From Hemileia vastatrix (lineage: Eukaryota; Basidiomycota; Pucciniomycetes; Pucciniales; Zaghouaniaceae): a stretch of 64,000 bases of DNA. Position 1 is the stretch's first letter; each line of letters begins with the position of its first letter. Positions 33,768 through 45,489 of the stretch are shown piece by piece. The notes under the pieces were generated by a model, which saw only the letters and a list, made by a program, of their open reading frames with translations, had not been told where the DNA came from and did not search any database. Location of the stretch: NCBI GenBank assembly GCA_030280995.1, contig JASXTE010000017.1, positions 25,060,498 through 25,124,497 on the forward strand, written 5' to 3'. Both the position numbers and the translations under genes were made by a program.

Positions 33768-35488
33768 TTCAATGTAAGTTTTTTCTCTCTTTTGAATTTT
33801 AGGAAGATTAAAAAAGAGCCTATGTTTTCCCGAAAGAAAAATTACAAAAGGGTGAAAAAGGATGAAGAAATAGTAATGTGAGGGTAGTGAGACTTCAGAA
33901 TGGGATGGGAATTTGAGTCTTATCGCTATGTTGTCAAGATGAGAGAAGAAGATCAGATTAACGGTGCGAAGTTCTCAAATTATATATATGAGTGCTTGTG
34001 GAAAGATATCTCTTAATATAAGTACTCTATCCATGAGCTTCAGCTGATTCATTTATGCTCGATGCAATGCTTCTTGGAAACGCCCAGTTTACAAGACAGC
34101 ATGTTCTTGTTTAAAAAATATTCCATCAGAACCATGAAGTTCAGAAAATGGAAGCCCTGGTGTTTTAGCCTCTATTTGTATGTTGTAATATAATCTCGCC
34201 AATATTGTGCCATTAGGGAAGAGAGGCAATCAAGTATGTATATGTAAAGTATAAAAGACTTGTACGTTCCGAATGAGTTTTAAAGCCGTTGTGAGAAGTT
34301 TCTAGACAAAGAATTAGAATATAAATGTGGGGAAGACAGTGGGAAACCTACGCATTTACTTCAGTAGGCAACTACCAAACAAAAAAAAATAAGACTTTAG
34401 TGTTTACAGGCACCTTAACAAAGAAAGTGCGCTGAAGTGGGCAACATGACAGAAGAAAAGACATCCAGTCATTTATACTCTTTTTTTAAGTATGAGATAA
34501 CGATTGGAAAAAGTGGAATTTCAATCTTAGAACAGACTTTTGTGTCACTCGCAACTTCAAACTTCAATATTTTGAATTTCTTCATACTGTCATTCTGTTT
34601 GGAAATGGATAACGAAATGGGGTAAGCAAAAAAGAATGGCTTAAACGCCTTGAGGTAAAAAAAAAAAACCACTAGAAATTGTGGTTGGTCAGTCTGGTCT
34701 TGAAAACTAAAGTCTCATGGGAAAAAGGTATTCATCACCGGCACATGTTCACCGACAAGATAATCATTTTATATTTGTGTTTCAGGTTCCAAGGTGCTGA
34801 TTTGAAACAATTATAACTACAAGAAAGCCATGTCATGCTTTCTAACATGTCGTTAAGTTCATATTTGAGGCAGTGCATCAATCATGATCCATAGCCCACG
34901 CTGCAAGTTTTGTAGGTTTTCATGTCCTGTTTGGTAAGCAGGACGCTATTTTAAACAGTGGCTGGAAAAAAAAATTGTCACCTCTCATTTTTTTTCCTGC
35001 TCACACCAAAATGAATATTTCACATTGCGACCATATACCAAGGTTAAGCAAGACCTCTAGATTACAAAATTACAATCAAAACTACAATGCAATAAACATA
35101 TTACTTCTAATTTACGTTTTTTGCACAAGTACCACCCTTGAAATCTTTATACATAAGTTTTTATGTGCTGTGAAAATCACCATTGGATAGCCAAGCTACC
35201 ACAAGAGGTCTAGTAGTTTTTTATTTTTTTGGTTTATTGCATCAATTTTGTGCGTGATTCTGGCAACAATATTGACAGAGCTTGGTACATCCTTTTGTGA
35301 GACAAATGGAGGGGACGGGCTCAACCAAAGTCATTCCATGCATGGTTCAGACAAGAATCATGGACTGTACTCAAAAAGGGACCAAAAAAACTACTAGATG
35401 TCTAGTGCTTTGTTTTTTCCTGCTGAGTGCCTTATTTGAAAAAACTATGAAAAAAATTGGAAATGTAAAAATGTCTTTTCTATGTTGG
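33768..35488. other. Upstream region of the esterase and spacer, no gene
   Basis: The stretch is AT-rich with short accidental frames only (for example 34437-34625 and 34975-35190, neither with recognisable features). The esterase promoter must lie just above 33767; the local sequence is T-rich with no clear TATA box. At 34918-34965 GTCCTG...CAGGAC and ACAGTGGCTGG could be a transposon end belonging to the Tc1-like relic at 35489, but I cannot pair it. Confidence 0.4.
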
Positions 35489-36400
35489 TCACCAATGAGT
35501 AGGTCCAACAGCAGTTTCATTGACAGCCCTCCTTCTTTGAGACATTGATTCACTAATATTTTTTATTATGGCTGCAGATAATTCATTTCATACAGTTTGT
35601 AAAACTGAGTCCGTCTCTATCTTGTTATTCTGATTATAAAACTGATAGATACTTTTCATTATTTCCTTCCACAGATTCTCAGCAGGCTTGACGTCTGGTG
35701 ACTGAGCCAGCCAGTCTTCAATTTTTAAAAATCAATTTTATTCTTGGCTATATAAACAGACGCCTTGTTCTCCATGAGGATCAATTTGTTGTGTTTTTGG
35801 GTTTTCCATAAAAAGGAGAAGTTCCCTTTCATAGATATATTCAATCATTATAGCTGCATATTGATATAGGCTAGAATAACAACTAAAGGTATTTCTGTTT
35901 AATTTAAAAAAGCTGCCCAATACCATCACAGAGAACCTACCACTCTTGAGAGAAGGCCTCATAAATTATTCGTTGTATTTTTTATCCTTTGTGTGCTATA
36001 AATCTACAATGCTGATTACTTCCCAATTTTTAAAGATGGTATGTTACTTCCAAAGGTGATTTAACAGTCTTTTACAGTCCAGTGAAGATGGTTTTGAGAA
36101 GAACTGAGATTGTGTTGTCAGTGAAAATCTGATGCAAAGGACTTTTTTTTTGCTGTGACCTTACTGTAGAGGCTGCTTTCATAAGCATGTTTGTAGAGTG
36201 TTTGAGGTGGTCCTGAGTGGTAACAATATCAAAAAAAAAAATTCTAATGTGTCCTTGCAATTTTTTTACATGATTTGAATTATTTCCTTGATGTCTGGCT
36301 AATTTAATTTGTAAGGGATTCCAGAACTTTTGGCTTTCCGGACAGTGTCCAGATTTCAGTATTATCAAATGATGGAGCAAAGCATGATAAAAGGAAGAAC
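35489..36400 (-). pseudogene. Tc1/mariner-like transposase relic 1
   Basis: Minus-strand frames, broken by stops and shifts, carry the C-terminal half of a Tc1-type DDE transposase. Seen are LLFMENPKTQ (degenerate second-Asp region, normally QDNA), DWLAQSPDVKPAENLW at about 35665-35715 (degenerate SPDLNPIENLW signature), KEIMKSIYQFYNQN, and the end SMSQRRRAVNETAVGPTHW with a stop at 35489-35491. N-terminal DNA-binding parts between about 36072 and 36380 are only weakly recognisable. Inactive. Confidence 0.7.
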
Positions 36401-37061
36401 TAGTAAACAGTAAACTTTGGACTGGTTACTTCCACACATGGAAATACCCACTAGCAAGTCTTATTTTAAATGCTGAGTTAAGATTGTCAAGGTCTAGAAA
36501 CAGTCCTTTTTGGTGGAAAGAAAAATAGAATTCTGTAGCATTTTTTAGCTTAAAAAAACAAGGGAAAAAAACAGAACAAAACAAAAAAATTACCTACTTA
36601 GTGTAGAGAACAGAAAAATCAACCTTGATTAAGGGTAACTTGAGTGTTGGTAAGAATGTGATGGTGTAGAAGGAGAAAGTGAAAAACCATTTTATCTGGG
36701 AATTTAAGGGATGAATATTTGGTTCCAAAAACTTTACATATGCATCTAATGTGGCCTAAAACAATTCTCAGACTGATGTTTTTATAAAGCTACTCTCTCA
36801 ATAAATATCAGAAAGATTTTTTGTTTTTTATTCTGGTGTGAAAACATCTTTCCAATCCATCAAACATATTATAAATACAAAAAACTACAATAGAACAAAG
36901 TAAAAATTGAAATCCAAAAATAAATTTTTCAGCTTCCAGAAATAATTTTTTTTAGCCAGATGAAATACATAACATTAGATAGACCAGAAATTATTGATTT
37001 TCTCCCCAAAAGGAATTAGAAAAAAAAATTCAAAAATTGCCCCCTATACCCCTGCTAAAGT
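36401..37061. other. AT-rich DNA between two transposase relics, no gene
   Basis: No frame with recognisable content. It may contain the left terminus of the second relic, but no inverted repeat was identified. Confidence 0.35.
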
Positions 37062-37400
37062 TTACCAATGAGTTGATTCACCATGATTATCCATAACCAT
37101 TTTGATATTTGAGAACATTTAAGCAATAATATTTTCCAATTCAGAGACTGGGAAGCTTTCCCAAGCCTGTAGCAATGCCTCTTGCATCTCTGTGACATTT
37201 TGAGGTTAATATTTCTCTAGCACATCACACTTGGGGCTTTTCCAAACATTTCCAATAGGGATAAGATCTGGATATTTTGGTGATGACTCTAGTCTCTTGA
37301 TGTTTTTTCCTAATAAAAACAAATTTTTAATATCAGCTTTATGAATGGGTGAATTCTCCTCCATTCTTGTCAACTTGTGTCATGGTGTGGTCATCCAGCG
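37062..37400 (-). pseudogene. Tc1/mariner-like transposase relic 2 (C-terminal third)
   Basis: The minus strand reads ENSPIHKADIKNLFLL, then KRLESSPKYPDLIPIGNVWK (a degenerate SPDLNPIENVW block), then TEMQEALLQAWESFP and MDNHGESTHW with a stop at 37062-37064. In-frame stops and lost catalytic residues make it a relic. It has the same orientation as relic 1 but diverges from it, so it is a separate old insertion. Confidence 0.7.
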
Positions 37401-37629
37401 TTTGGATGGGCTTTTTTTGTGATGTTTAAAGATTTTTTGTGATTTCTTAGGTGGAATTATTATGTTGATCATTAGTTTATCTAGATCTCTCAGATGAGTA
37501 CTTAGACCCTAAGTATGCGACTATCACCATTGGAAAGCCCTGGTTTTTATCTACATTTTATGTCTTGATGACATTTTTTATATTCTAAGGTTTAAGGGGT
37601 CTTTTGGTCATTTTTTACTTTTCACTATA
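37401..37629. other. AT-rich DNA, no gene seen
   Basis: It runs from the relic to the next transposon terminus. Ends CACTATA just before CACCAC at 37630. Confidence 0.3.
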
Positions 37630-37850
37630 CACCACAGGAAATCAGGGGTAAACTTTAAGCAGTTCCCTCTCTTTGAAACTTTCAGGAAGAGGTTAAGAGA
37701 ACATTGGGGGAATTTTGTGAAAGTGTTGGAAACTGATTTTAAATTAGATGAAAAAAGTTTGAAAAAAAAGTTGGCCCTAAATTGAGCCTCAATCTATCCC
37801 TTCTTGAGCAGAGCTTCATATTCAATTTGAGAATAAGCTGGACCAAATTT
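37630..37850 (+). mobile_element. Second terminus of the satellite-bearing TIR element family
   Basis: CACCACAGGAAATCAGGGGT at 37630 and the following ~200 bp match the reverse complement of 20280-20512: CAGTTCCCTCT, TTTGAAACT.T.AGGAA, GAAAC.TTT.A.A...GATGAAAAAA.TTTGAAAAAA, then CCCTTCTTGAGCAGAGCTT. No opposite terminus or satellite repeat is seen to the right, so this is a truncated or satellite-free member. Confidence 0.6.
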
Positions 37851-39059
37851 GAGCAATGGTTGAGCCACAACACTTAACATACCATAATATTCAATTTTAT
37901 ATCTAGATACATTTAATGTTGGAAGGTCAGGTTTGATATTAGTAGAATATCTTAAATGACACATAGTATACTAGGTCTGGAATATTATTTCAATTATCAA
38001 TTTTATTTCCACAAATATATAAAAAAGCATACTATTCAAGTCCTTTTTAAAATTTATATTAATAAAAATATAACTCTGTAAAAATATTTGCACATAATTT
38101 TAAATTTTCTAGACAAAAGTTGATATTGAGCACTTATTAATAGAAATTTCTTATTATTCCTTGAAGTAAAAAAATATAAGACAATTTTCAAAAAATTCAA
38201 TGTAGGAGAATATATATATATATATTTTATAAGAGGAAAAAATAGTAATGATTTTTTTTTACATTTACGCTATTGAAGAAACTAATTTAAATATATTTAC
38301 ACAAAACTTAGGCTCTAAAATAATGCACATCCTTCAGTTATCTATCTGTATATAGTTATTATTAAAATGTGAGTCAAAATTAATTATTAACATAAATGAA
38401 AAATTCAATTTTGAATATTCATCCAATATTATATATATTATCTACTTTATTCTCTTTCAAAACTTTGCTCTCATTATCTCATTATTTAAAATACCACCAT
38501 CACCATAAAATTCATTTAATTAAAATTTAAAATTTAAGATGCATTGGAAAATTCTCTTTAAATTTTAAACCAATTTTTCCAAGGGAAAGATCAGTATTTA
38601 ATGAAGTCTCCACTCCAGTTATTATGCAGCAAGAAAGATCTTTAGTTCATGTTTTTGGATTATTAAAAGAAGGAGAAGAAACACCTATTGGTAATCTTTC
38701 TAATGAGAAGAGCTGCCAAATTGGACAACTACTTGGAGAAATTGGATCTGGATCTCAAATTTTAACTGAGGAAAGGGCTTTAAATCCCCAAATACCTTAT
38801 TATTTTTCCTGTACTTGGTTCTACTTTTAAACAGGAAGTATAGAATTTTTGGCCTCCTTTTTTTTTGACTGATTTTATTATTCAGTGTAAAGAAGTATTT
38901 CTAAACGCTCAAATTGATTTGACACTGATTTGACACTAAAATCCAACCATCTTCTTCAATATTTCTCATTCTTGTATTAACAAAAATTCTGAAATTTCTT
39001 GGACAAGGGATAATTAAATGGCAAATCTATCTATACTTTTTGGCATTCCAAATCTGGGT
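37851..39059. other. AT-rich DNA with one short unassigned frame
   Basis: Mostly AT-rich non-coding. A 68-codon frame at 38624-38830 (MQQERSLVHVFGLLKEGEET...) has a more gene-like composition than its surroundings but no recognisable domain, and I cannot say whether it is expressed. A TA run is at 38214-38226. Confidence 0.3.
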
Positions 39060-40064
39060 AGGCCACTTAGTTGAAAATTTGATTGTAACTTGGTTGTAAG
39101 AAGATCATTGTGTTACCAGGTGTTAATTTGGTTGAAGGGAGTTAACTGGATTTTTTTGGGTTGATTTTTGGTGTTTTGGAATGGTTATATGTGGTATTTT
39201 TTTTGTGATTTGATGGTTTTATGGATTTATATTTTTGGTGAATGAAGTGTGCTCTTGGAATGACCACTTTTTTTCTGGTGCGCTCTGGTGCGCTCTGGTT
39301 TGCTCCGGTGATTTTCTGGTGCAAAAGCGAAGTGTACTGGAAAAATTCTGTCATTGTGGCCAAGTTTGGTCATGGTGAAAACAGTGCAAAGTTTGGTCAC
39401 TGCAGAAAAGTTTGGCTATTGTGGCAAAATTTGTTTAGAATTTATTATGCTTGTTAGATCAATAGTTTATTGTAGATCCTATGCATGTAGGGTATTGTTG
39501 GAAAAGTCTGGAATAGGAGAATGAGATAGAAGGGAGGGAATCTTAGTCTGATACAGGTTTTTGGTCTTTAGTTTCGATTAGAAGGGTCTTTTTGAATAAT
39601 TAACAACCACCTTCATATTTTTCATTACTCAAAAAAAAAATTAATCATTTATAATAACGTTATAAAATAACAATTTTACATAACAAGTTAAATATTTTAC
39701 TCAACAACTCTTAAACATTAACATATAGGGTATCATTAGAAAGGTCTCAACTCCAGGGACTCATTTATAGTATCTGTTTTCAAAAATTATTAAAATCTAA
39801 AAACGTTAAAACTTCTATCTTTTAAAATATTGTTTCTGGTGTAACTTTATTGTTGCATTTCAGTTGTTTTGCACAGAAGAACCGCTCAATCATCCTAAAA
39901 AGCGTTTATTAGACAGGGTTTCATTCTTTATTATTATCAAATAGAATTTTAAGCTTATTGATCTAAAAAACTCAAAAATTCATTTAGAGGGACAGGGTTT
40001 TCTCTGATTATCCAACTCCTTTGGATTCTGCTTACAGCAAGGTGACTGTAAGAGTCTACCTACA
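39060..40064 (+). repeat. Diverged family-2 5' LTR, copy B (left edge uncertain)
   Basis: The right edge (CTACCTACA, 40064) is 4 nt before the primer-binding site. The last ~100 bp resemble the family LTR end: GGGACAGGGTTTTCTCTGA, CCAACTCCTTTGG, GTCTAC. The left edge cannot be fixed by eye; 39060 is a guess from the usual LTR length. Confidence 0.45.
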
Positions 40065-40068
40065 TATT

Positions 40069-40085
40069 TGGCGCCCAACATGGGG
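40069..40085 (+). promoter_or_regulatory. Primer-binding site, copy B
   Basis: TGGCGCCCAACATGGGG, same as copy C and one base different from copy A; 4 nt inside the LTR edge. Confidence 0.75.
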
Positions 40086-40239
40086 TAATCAATTTCTCTA
40101 GCTTTTAAAAGAACTATCTTGATTGTTGGAATTTTAGCCTGCAAGAGGCTTGTTTTCTGAAACTCTTATTAATTTATTTATCTTAGCCTGAAAGAGGCTC
40201 ACTAATTGGAATGCTTTATCTTTAATCTAATCTATTAGG

Positions 40240-42730
40240 ATGTCTTCTGCTGCTGGATCTGGTGTGTCTCTTCCTATGAAACCATCAGTTAGGATTGTTT
40301 CTTGGGATGGGCCCAAGTTTAATGGGGAAGAAGTTAAATGGTTTTTGAGAAGATTTGAGGTTTCTGCTTTGGTGGATGGAGATACTAACCTGGATATGGT
40401 AAAGCAGATCAGGTTTTTTATTTTTGACAGAGAGGTGGAAAAGGAGGTCATTGCTATGGAGGGTTATAAAAGGTTTGATTGGATAAGGTTTTCAAAAGAG
40501 ATGGTTGATTGATGGGGTGTCAGGTATACTATGGTGGATCTCAATAAGATTGTCAGTGATTGGCAAGCTAAAAGTGGTGTTTCTAATATGGTGGACTTCA
40601 AACAATTATGTGGACAATTTGATGAAGTGGTGGAATATCTGATTTTGGTGGAGTAATTGGGTCATTAAAATCAGGCCAAGGATCTATTCTGGTCTTCTTT
40701 TAGTAGGGGTATTAAGATGGATGTGTTAAAAGAACTCTCTAGGAAAAATTTGATGAAGGATCTGCCTAATGGTGAACAGAAACTGCTAGCTTTAGAGATG
40801 ATCAAGGAGAATATTCAAGGCTACTTAAAACTCATGGCACTGCACAAATATCAAGAATCTTGTACTCAATATGTTAGAAAGGTTAGAGAAGTATTGGCTG
40901 AAAATAACAATATCATGATTCAAGCTCAAGAAGCCAAGAAGGCTCAGATGGGAAAGCATGTTGCTAAAGATGAGGGAAATGCAGACAACAAGATGGTCGA
41001 TCACTTGGCCGATTTAACTAAACAATTAAAAATATTTTTCCAAGAGACTAAGAAAGCATATAGGGCCCCAATTGCTTATTAATCAACTTCAACTTCTTAT
41101 CAATCTAGAGGATATGAATGTCAAAATTATAATGACAATGGCCATGGAAATCGCTTCTCAGGAAATGGTAGGAATGGGAATGGTAATGGTGGAAATTGTT
41201 TTAGAGGTGGCTATGATGAGCCAAAGGTGTTCTCCTATTGTAATAGGAAGGGGAACAGAGTGTTTTACTGTAGATAAATATTTGGATGCTGGGAGAGATT
41301 TATTTTATGGAAAGGTTTATAGATTTTGTGATAGATCGTTCATCAAGCCTAGCGATGGAAAAGCTCCTTCTGATTTGGTTAGAAAGAATATGGCTTCTGA
41401 AAGAGGAGCCCGGTTTGAAGAATTGAAGGATGATGATGATAATGCCAAGGGTGGAAAAAATGGTGATGGTAAAAGCGGTGGTAAAGCTGATAAAGATAAA
41501 GAGAAAGAGGTCAGTAAGGCCACATTTTCAACTTCTTTTGGTGTTTTGGGGCTGGCAACGGTTTCTAGAGTGGAAGGTAACTGTATGGCTGGTGAATATG
41601 ATGTCAATGCTGCTAGAAGAGCAGCTGCTTCTAAATCTAAAAGTAGCATTCAGAGCCAACTAATGGCTAAATCTTGAAAGGCAATTAAAAAGTCAAGACC
41701 TTACTCTAAGGACAAAATTTATAATATGCAGAAGGGGATGGCTGATATGGGGCCTCCTAGTTATGGAAAATTTGATTTAAATGGTGAGCCTATGACAGAA
41801 GATGATTTGGATTCTGAGGAGGACGTACCATTGGTGTCACTACCCAGACCTAGTTTTAGTGGTCAAATTCCGATGGAGGGTGTAAGAAGGACCAGTGATG
41901 GATCAGGTTTAGTGAAAGAAGCTGGTGATGGAGCTAGGGTTATCAGTAGTGAAGATGTTATTATGGGGGGTGAAGATGGAAATGTGGGTCCTCAAGGAGT
42001 TTCCAGGGCCAAGGTAATTAAATCTCAAGTCCAGTACAAACGGCCAGTAGTATCCAGTCAAGAGAATGAGATGGAAGATATTTTAAATAGGGTGAATCAA
42101 CATAAGATTACCTTATCTTTAGGCAAGCTTTTCACAATTAGTCCAGCACTTTCAGAGAAGCAAAAAAAGCATCTGATAAGCCAACAGGTTTCCGCTGGAG
42201 AGGTGGAATATATATATGAAAATTCTGAGAAGTTTGGGGAAGATGTTGAAACACATTTTTCTGCTCCTCTGGGCTACCTGGTGGTAACTCTTAATGGTAA
42301 AGAGGTAAAGGCCTTGGTTGATTCAGAGTCTCAAATTAATTTGATTTCTTTAGAGAAAACAAAGATTATAGGCTTGCCAATTAAAACTGGTACTGGGGGA
42401 AACCTCAGAGGTATTGGAGGGCATGAAACAGAGATGATGGGTACGGCTGAGCATGTCAAATTAGGTATTGGTGGATCTATTGGTAAGGTTCAATTTTATG
42501 AGGCCAGAGGGGCAGTTAAAACTGCTCTTGGTGGTCCTTTTTTAATGGATTTTGAGGACTGGATTGGATATTAAGCTGGAATGGGTATTAGTTTGAAGAT
42601 AACTGGTGAGGATATGAGGAGGCTACATATGCAGTTGGCACCTCCTGGAGATGAAGGTTGGGAGACATGGCCAGGTATCACTACTCTGTGTCAGTGTTGT
42701 ACTTGAATCAAGAAGCGGCGTATTAAACAG
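40240..42730 (+). pseudogene. Family-2 Gag-protease, copy B (old, many stops)
   Basis: The ATG at 40240 gives MSSAAGSGVSLPMK and the Gag core WDGPKFNGEEVKWFLRRFE. Stops follow at 40510, about 40655, 41080 and 41675. Gag continues in pieces to GMADMGPPSYGKFDLNGEP (41735-41790), then the protease region with ALVDSESQINLIS near 42310-42350, where the DSG catalytic Gly is Glu. The last frame stops at 42574, and tail sequence similar to the other copies runs to about 42730. Divergence from A, C and D is much larger than among them, so this is the oldest copy. Confidence 0.75.
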
Positions 42731-42794
42731 ATGGCTTCTGGTGAATTATGTTTAGAGGGTAATTTTGGAGACCCCCATTTTTTGGGGTAGCTGG

Positions 42795-42859
42795 GGCTGA
42801 TCATTCTAATGTTGCAATCTCTCCCCAGGATGAGATCACAGATTGCAATAGGTCAGCTC
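42795..42859 (+). promoter_or_regulatory. Gag/Pol junction hairpin, copy B
   Basis: Outer GGCTGA/TCAGCT and inner 9-bp stem TTGCAATCT (42812-42820) with AGATTGCAA (42840-42848). Relative to the other copies three stem pairs have changed on both sides (C-G to T-A, A-T to G-C, C-G to T-A) while pairing is preserved. The stop/start here has decayed to TAGCTG. Confidence 0.7.
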
Positions 42860-42976
42860 ACTAGGAGATAATTCAAGTGGATTGTCAATTATTTTCTGTT
42901 AATAATACGTTAAATTGTTATTATATCTTCAAATTTTTGCTTTGTCTCACTTCTCTGTCAAGTTTTTCGATCATGT

Positions 42977-44046
42977 TGTAGAAATTCCTATAGTACTAGC
43001 TATAGGCCTTGACCAAGGGAGTTGGAGAAAAACCAGAGAGAAAATCCCCTGTCCCTTTAAAATAGAGTGAGATTTACTTGCTAAAGTAAGTTGGTTCCTG
43101 TTTTTCTAAAGCTCCTTTTTAACACACTTTACTGCTTGATGAGCCAAGAAAGTATTCACCAGATAGACGACCAGACCAAAGATCTGAAATGTAGAACAGA
43201 GTCCACACCAGAGACAGCAAAGATACTTGATGTAGGCTACAAATCCACACCAGAGACAGCAATAATACTTGCTATAGCTTGCAAGACTATAACAGAGAAA
43301 ACAGTTGCCAAAGTTAAGTTAAATGAAGAACTTACTTGCAACAAACACAGCCAATCGTGACCAGAAAAAAGTGAAAACTGAGTGAGGAACAATGATATCA
43401 CCTCTGGATGGTTGTATGATGATTAAGGTTGCCCCAAACTGTCTTATTCACTATGTACACACAGACCACTAACTAAGAGCCCATGTGCACCCACCAATCT
43501 GGCGCCTGAACCCACCAAATTGCATAATAAACCCTCCTGGAGCGCTCCCCAACCTCCTAAAACAGAGGCGGGCAGGCCGCCCGACGTCAGAGATGCCTCC
43601 TGAAGCCAGAAAACCAATAAAAACAACTAATCTACTTAGAAAATTAGCTACAACTACTAAAACCTTTAAAACACGGAATTTCACTATAGCAACATTGGGA
43701 CATGAAATATAGAGAAAAATTAGCTCTATCCAATGGTACTAAGCACTTAACCATAAGGCTTAAGGTTAGCCCTTAAAACATGAAAAACAAAATTAAACAG
43801 CAATCTTTTATAAATGAAAAATGAGGAAATGACCCCTTAAAACTAAGAATTTGAAAAATGTCTACAAGACATAAAATATAGAGAAAAACCAGGGCTATCC
43901 AATGAAAGTACCCACATACCCGCAGAACCAATATCCACGGAATAAAACCAGAAAAATAACCAATTCCTTAACAGATGTCAATTAAGACATGCACAAACAG
44001 CGCCAAATCACACAACAAAGGCCCCTGCCAATGTTGGAAGACCACA
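42977..44046 (-). repeat. Family-2 3' LTR, copy C (1070 bp)
   Basis: On the plus strand from TGTAGAAATTCC to GGAAGACCACA, i.e. TG...CA in element sense. It lacks an ~18-bp GC-rich part (around 43592) that A and the 5' LTR of C have. Plus-strand (antisense) CCAAT at about 44029 lies 65 bp before the antisense gene's ATG. Confidence 0.85.
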
Positions 44047-44054
44047 TCCTCCCT
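44047..44054 (-). promoter_or_regulatory. Polypurine tract
   Basis: AGGGAGGA on the element strand abuts the TG of the 3' LTR exactly, as expected for the plus-strand DNA primer of an LTR retrotransposon. This supports assigning 44047 and beyond to the inside of the element. Confidence 0.65.
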
Positions 44055-44094
44055 GAAATTGAGAATGTCCACATTCTTTCTTCATCCAACCACC

Positions 44095-44735
44095 ATGTTT
44101 AACCTTCTTCCCAAATCTGCCTCTGAAACAGGCCCCTGCCAATACTGCATTGACAATAATTTAATCTGCACCATGACACCACCTGTCCATCCATACAGAA
44201 CGTCCTGCGATGTCTGCCAATCCAGAATGAAGACCTGCCATAGACCTGGTCCACTTTCTTCCACAACATATTCACCTCCACCTCAACCTGGTCCTTCTTC
44301 TGCCAGCACCAAAAGATCTAGGCCATCCATCCTGATACCCAGATTAATCAAAAGGCTCCACCCTTCCCAGAAGAGTGCCACAACCCATAAAACAACTAGT
44401 TCCCCCATCCCTGGTCCATCTGATGGTAAAGAACATTCATTTCTTCCTTCAACTTTAAAACTGATAACTTCTCAGTTCCTCCCTCTTCTGATAGTGATGA
44501 TAACAATGTAGGATCCATTGCACCACCAACACCAACGCACTTGCCCACTATCAAGGCCAAGTTCCAACAACACACATCTCAACAGAAACAACTTCTGCTT
44601 CACTACTTCCAATCCACTCCTTCTAGAGATCCACAGGACATTGAGAACAGAAGACACCTCATTCACCAGTTCAAGGCTAATTCTGAACACTTCATTTCAT
44701 CTCTTGATTCCCTCTGTAATTCCACTAGTACTTGA
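44095..44735 (+). CDS. Antisense Zn2Cys6-like protein, gene 2 of copy C
   Basis: The ATG at 44095 starts MFNLLPKSASETGPCQYC. Six cysteines are spaced CX2CX6CX12CX2CX6C, followed by Pro/Ser-rich sequence and a basic patch (STKRSRPS). Exon 1 is 44095-44425 and exon 2 is 44476-44735. The 50-nt intron has GTAAAG, branch CTGAT at 44461-44465 and CTCAG, and restores an acidic Ser/Asp stretch and a helical C-terminus (QFKANSEHFISSLDSL). 196 aa, no stop inside. A bare six-frame reading would end at 44511 in the intron-retained form. It lies antisense to the retrotransposon, 48 bp from the 3' LTR, so its promoter is probably inside that LTR. Function is inferred from the Cys pattern: a small DNA-binding regulator or Gag-like accessory; unproven. 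Confidence 0.65.
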
Positions 44736-44799
44736 TTTTGATTCAGAAAAGAAAAATTGACCACACCCTCTATAGGATGTAACCACAAACAACCCTCAG

Positions 44800-45345
44800 C
44801 TTTAAGTCTTGGGGGACCATCCTCATTTTATAGTCTTGGGGGACTCAAAAAACCTCAGTTTAAAGTCTTGAGGGACTCAAAAACCTAAATCATAAACCCA
44901 GAACCAGAGATCAACCACATTAAGAAACAGAGAAAAAACTAAAATTCTGGGGTAATTGTAAATAGAGCTGCCAGCCCATCAACTACCCCCAAACTTGCCA
45001 TTGCTGAATTCGGAGGCTCCCCCTGTGGATACCCTCCACCAATCTTTCAAAACCAACTCCAACAACAAAAACTTTTGCCTCAGTATATAGTCTTGGGGGA
45101 CTTACAACACTCAGTTTAAAGACTTGGGGGACTAACACAGTGTTCAGTTTAAAGTCTTGATGGACTAGTCTTGATAAAATATTGAAACCATCCAGTTTAA
45201 AGTATTGGAGGACTAACAGAAACCAGATTTCAGTTTAAAGTCTTGAAGGACTGCCTTGATACCATAGCTTTTTCAGTTTAGAGTCTTGATGGACTGACTT
45301 GATAATATAGCTTTTTCGGTTTAGAGTCTTGATGGACTGACGGAA
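44800..45345 (+). repeat. Cluster of ten ~22-bp boxes
   Basis: Copies of CAGTTTAAAGTCTTG followed by RKGGACT occur at about 44802, 44832, 44858, 45080, 45110, 45142, 45190, 45229, 45273 and 45317, all in the same direction with irregular spacing. Single copies recur in the 3' region at about 47782 and 48040, and in copy D at 63030 and 63305 (reverse orientation, same element sense). The cluster sits between the two antisense genes, upstream of gene 1. A GGGGTAATTG...CAACTACCCC hairpin module lies at about 44950-44990. Confidence 0.7.
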
Positions 45346-45489
45346 TTTCGCATAAAATAGACGCAGCCAATTTCATGCAGCACACCTCTACAGCCAAACT
45401 GTTGAACTTTCACCTTCACTTCATCATCTACCCATCACTGACAAAAATCTCCTCCTATCCCTTTTTATCATCTTTTCTCACCACGGATC
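45346..45489 (+). promoter_or_regulatory. Probable promoter of antisense gene 1
   Basis: CATAAAATAG at 45350, CCAAT at about 45368, then a C/T-rich leader to the ATG at 45490, as in fungal promoters without a strong TATA box. Inferred from position and composition. Confidence 0.35.

Noticed and set aside
35282..35548. 88-codon plus-strand frame MVHPFVRQMEGTG...
   Set aside because: Partly the reverse strand of the Tc1 relic's C-terminus; no recognisable domain.
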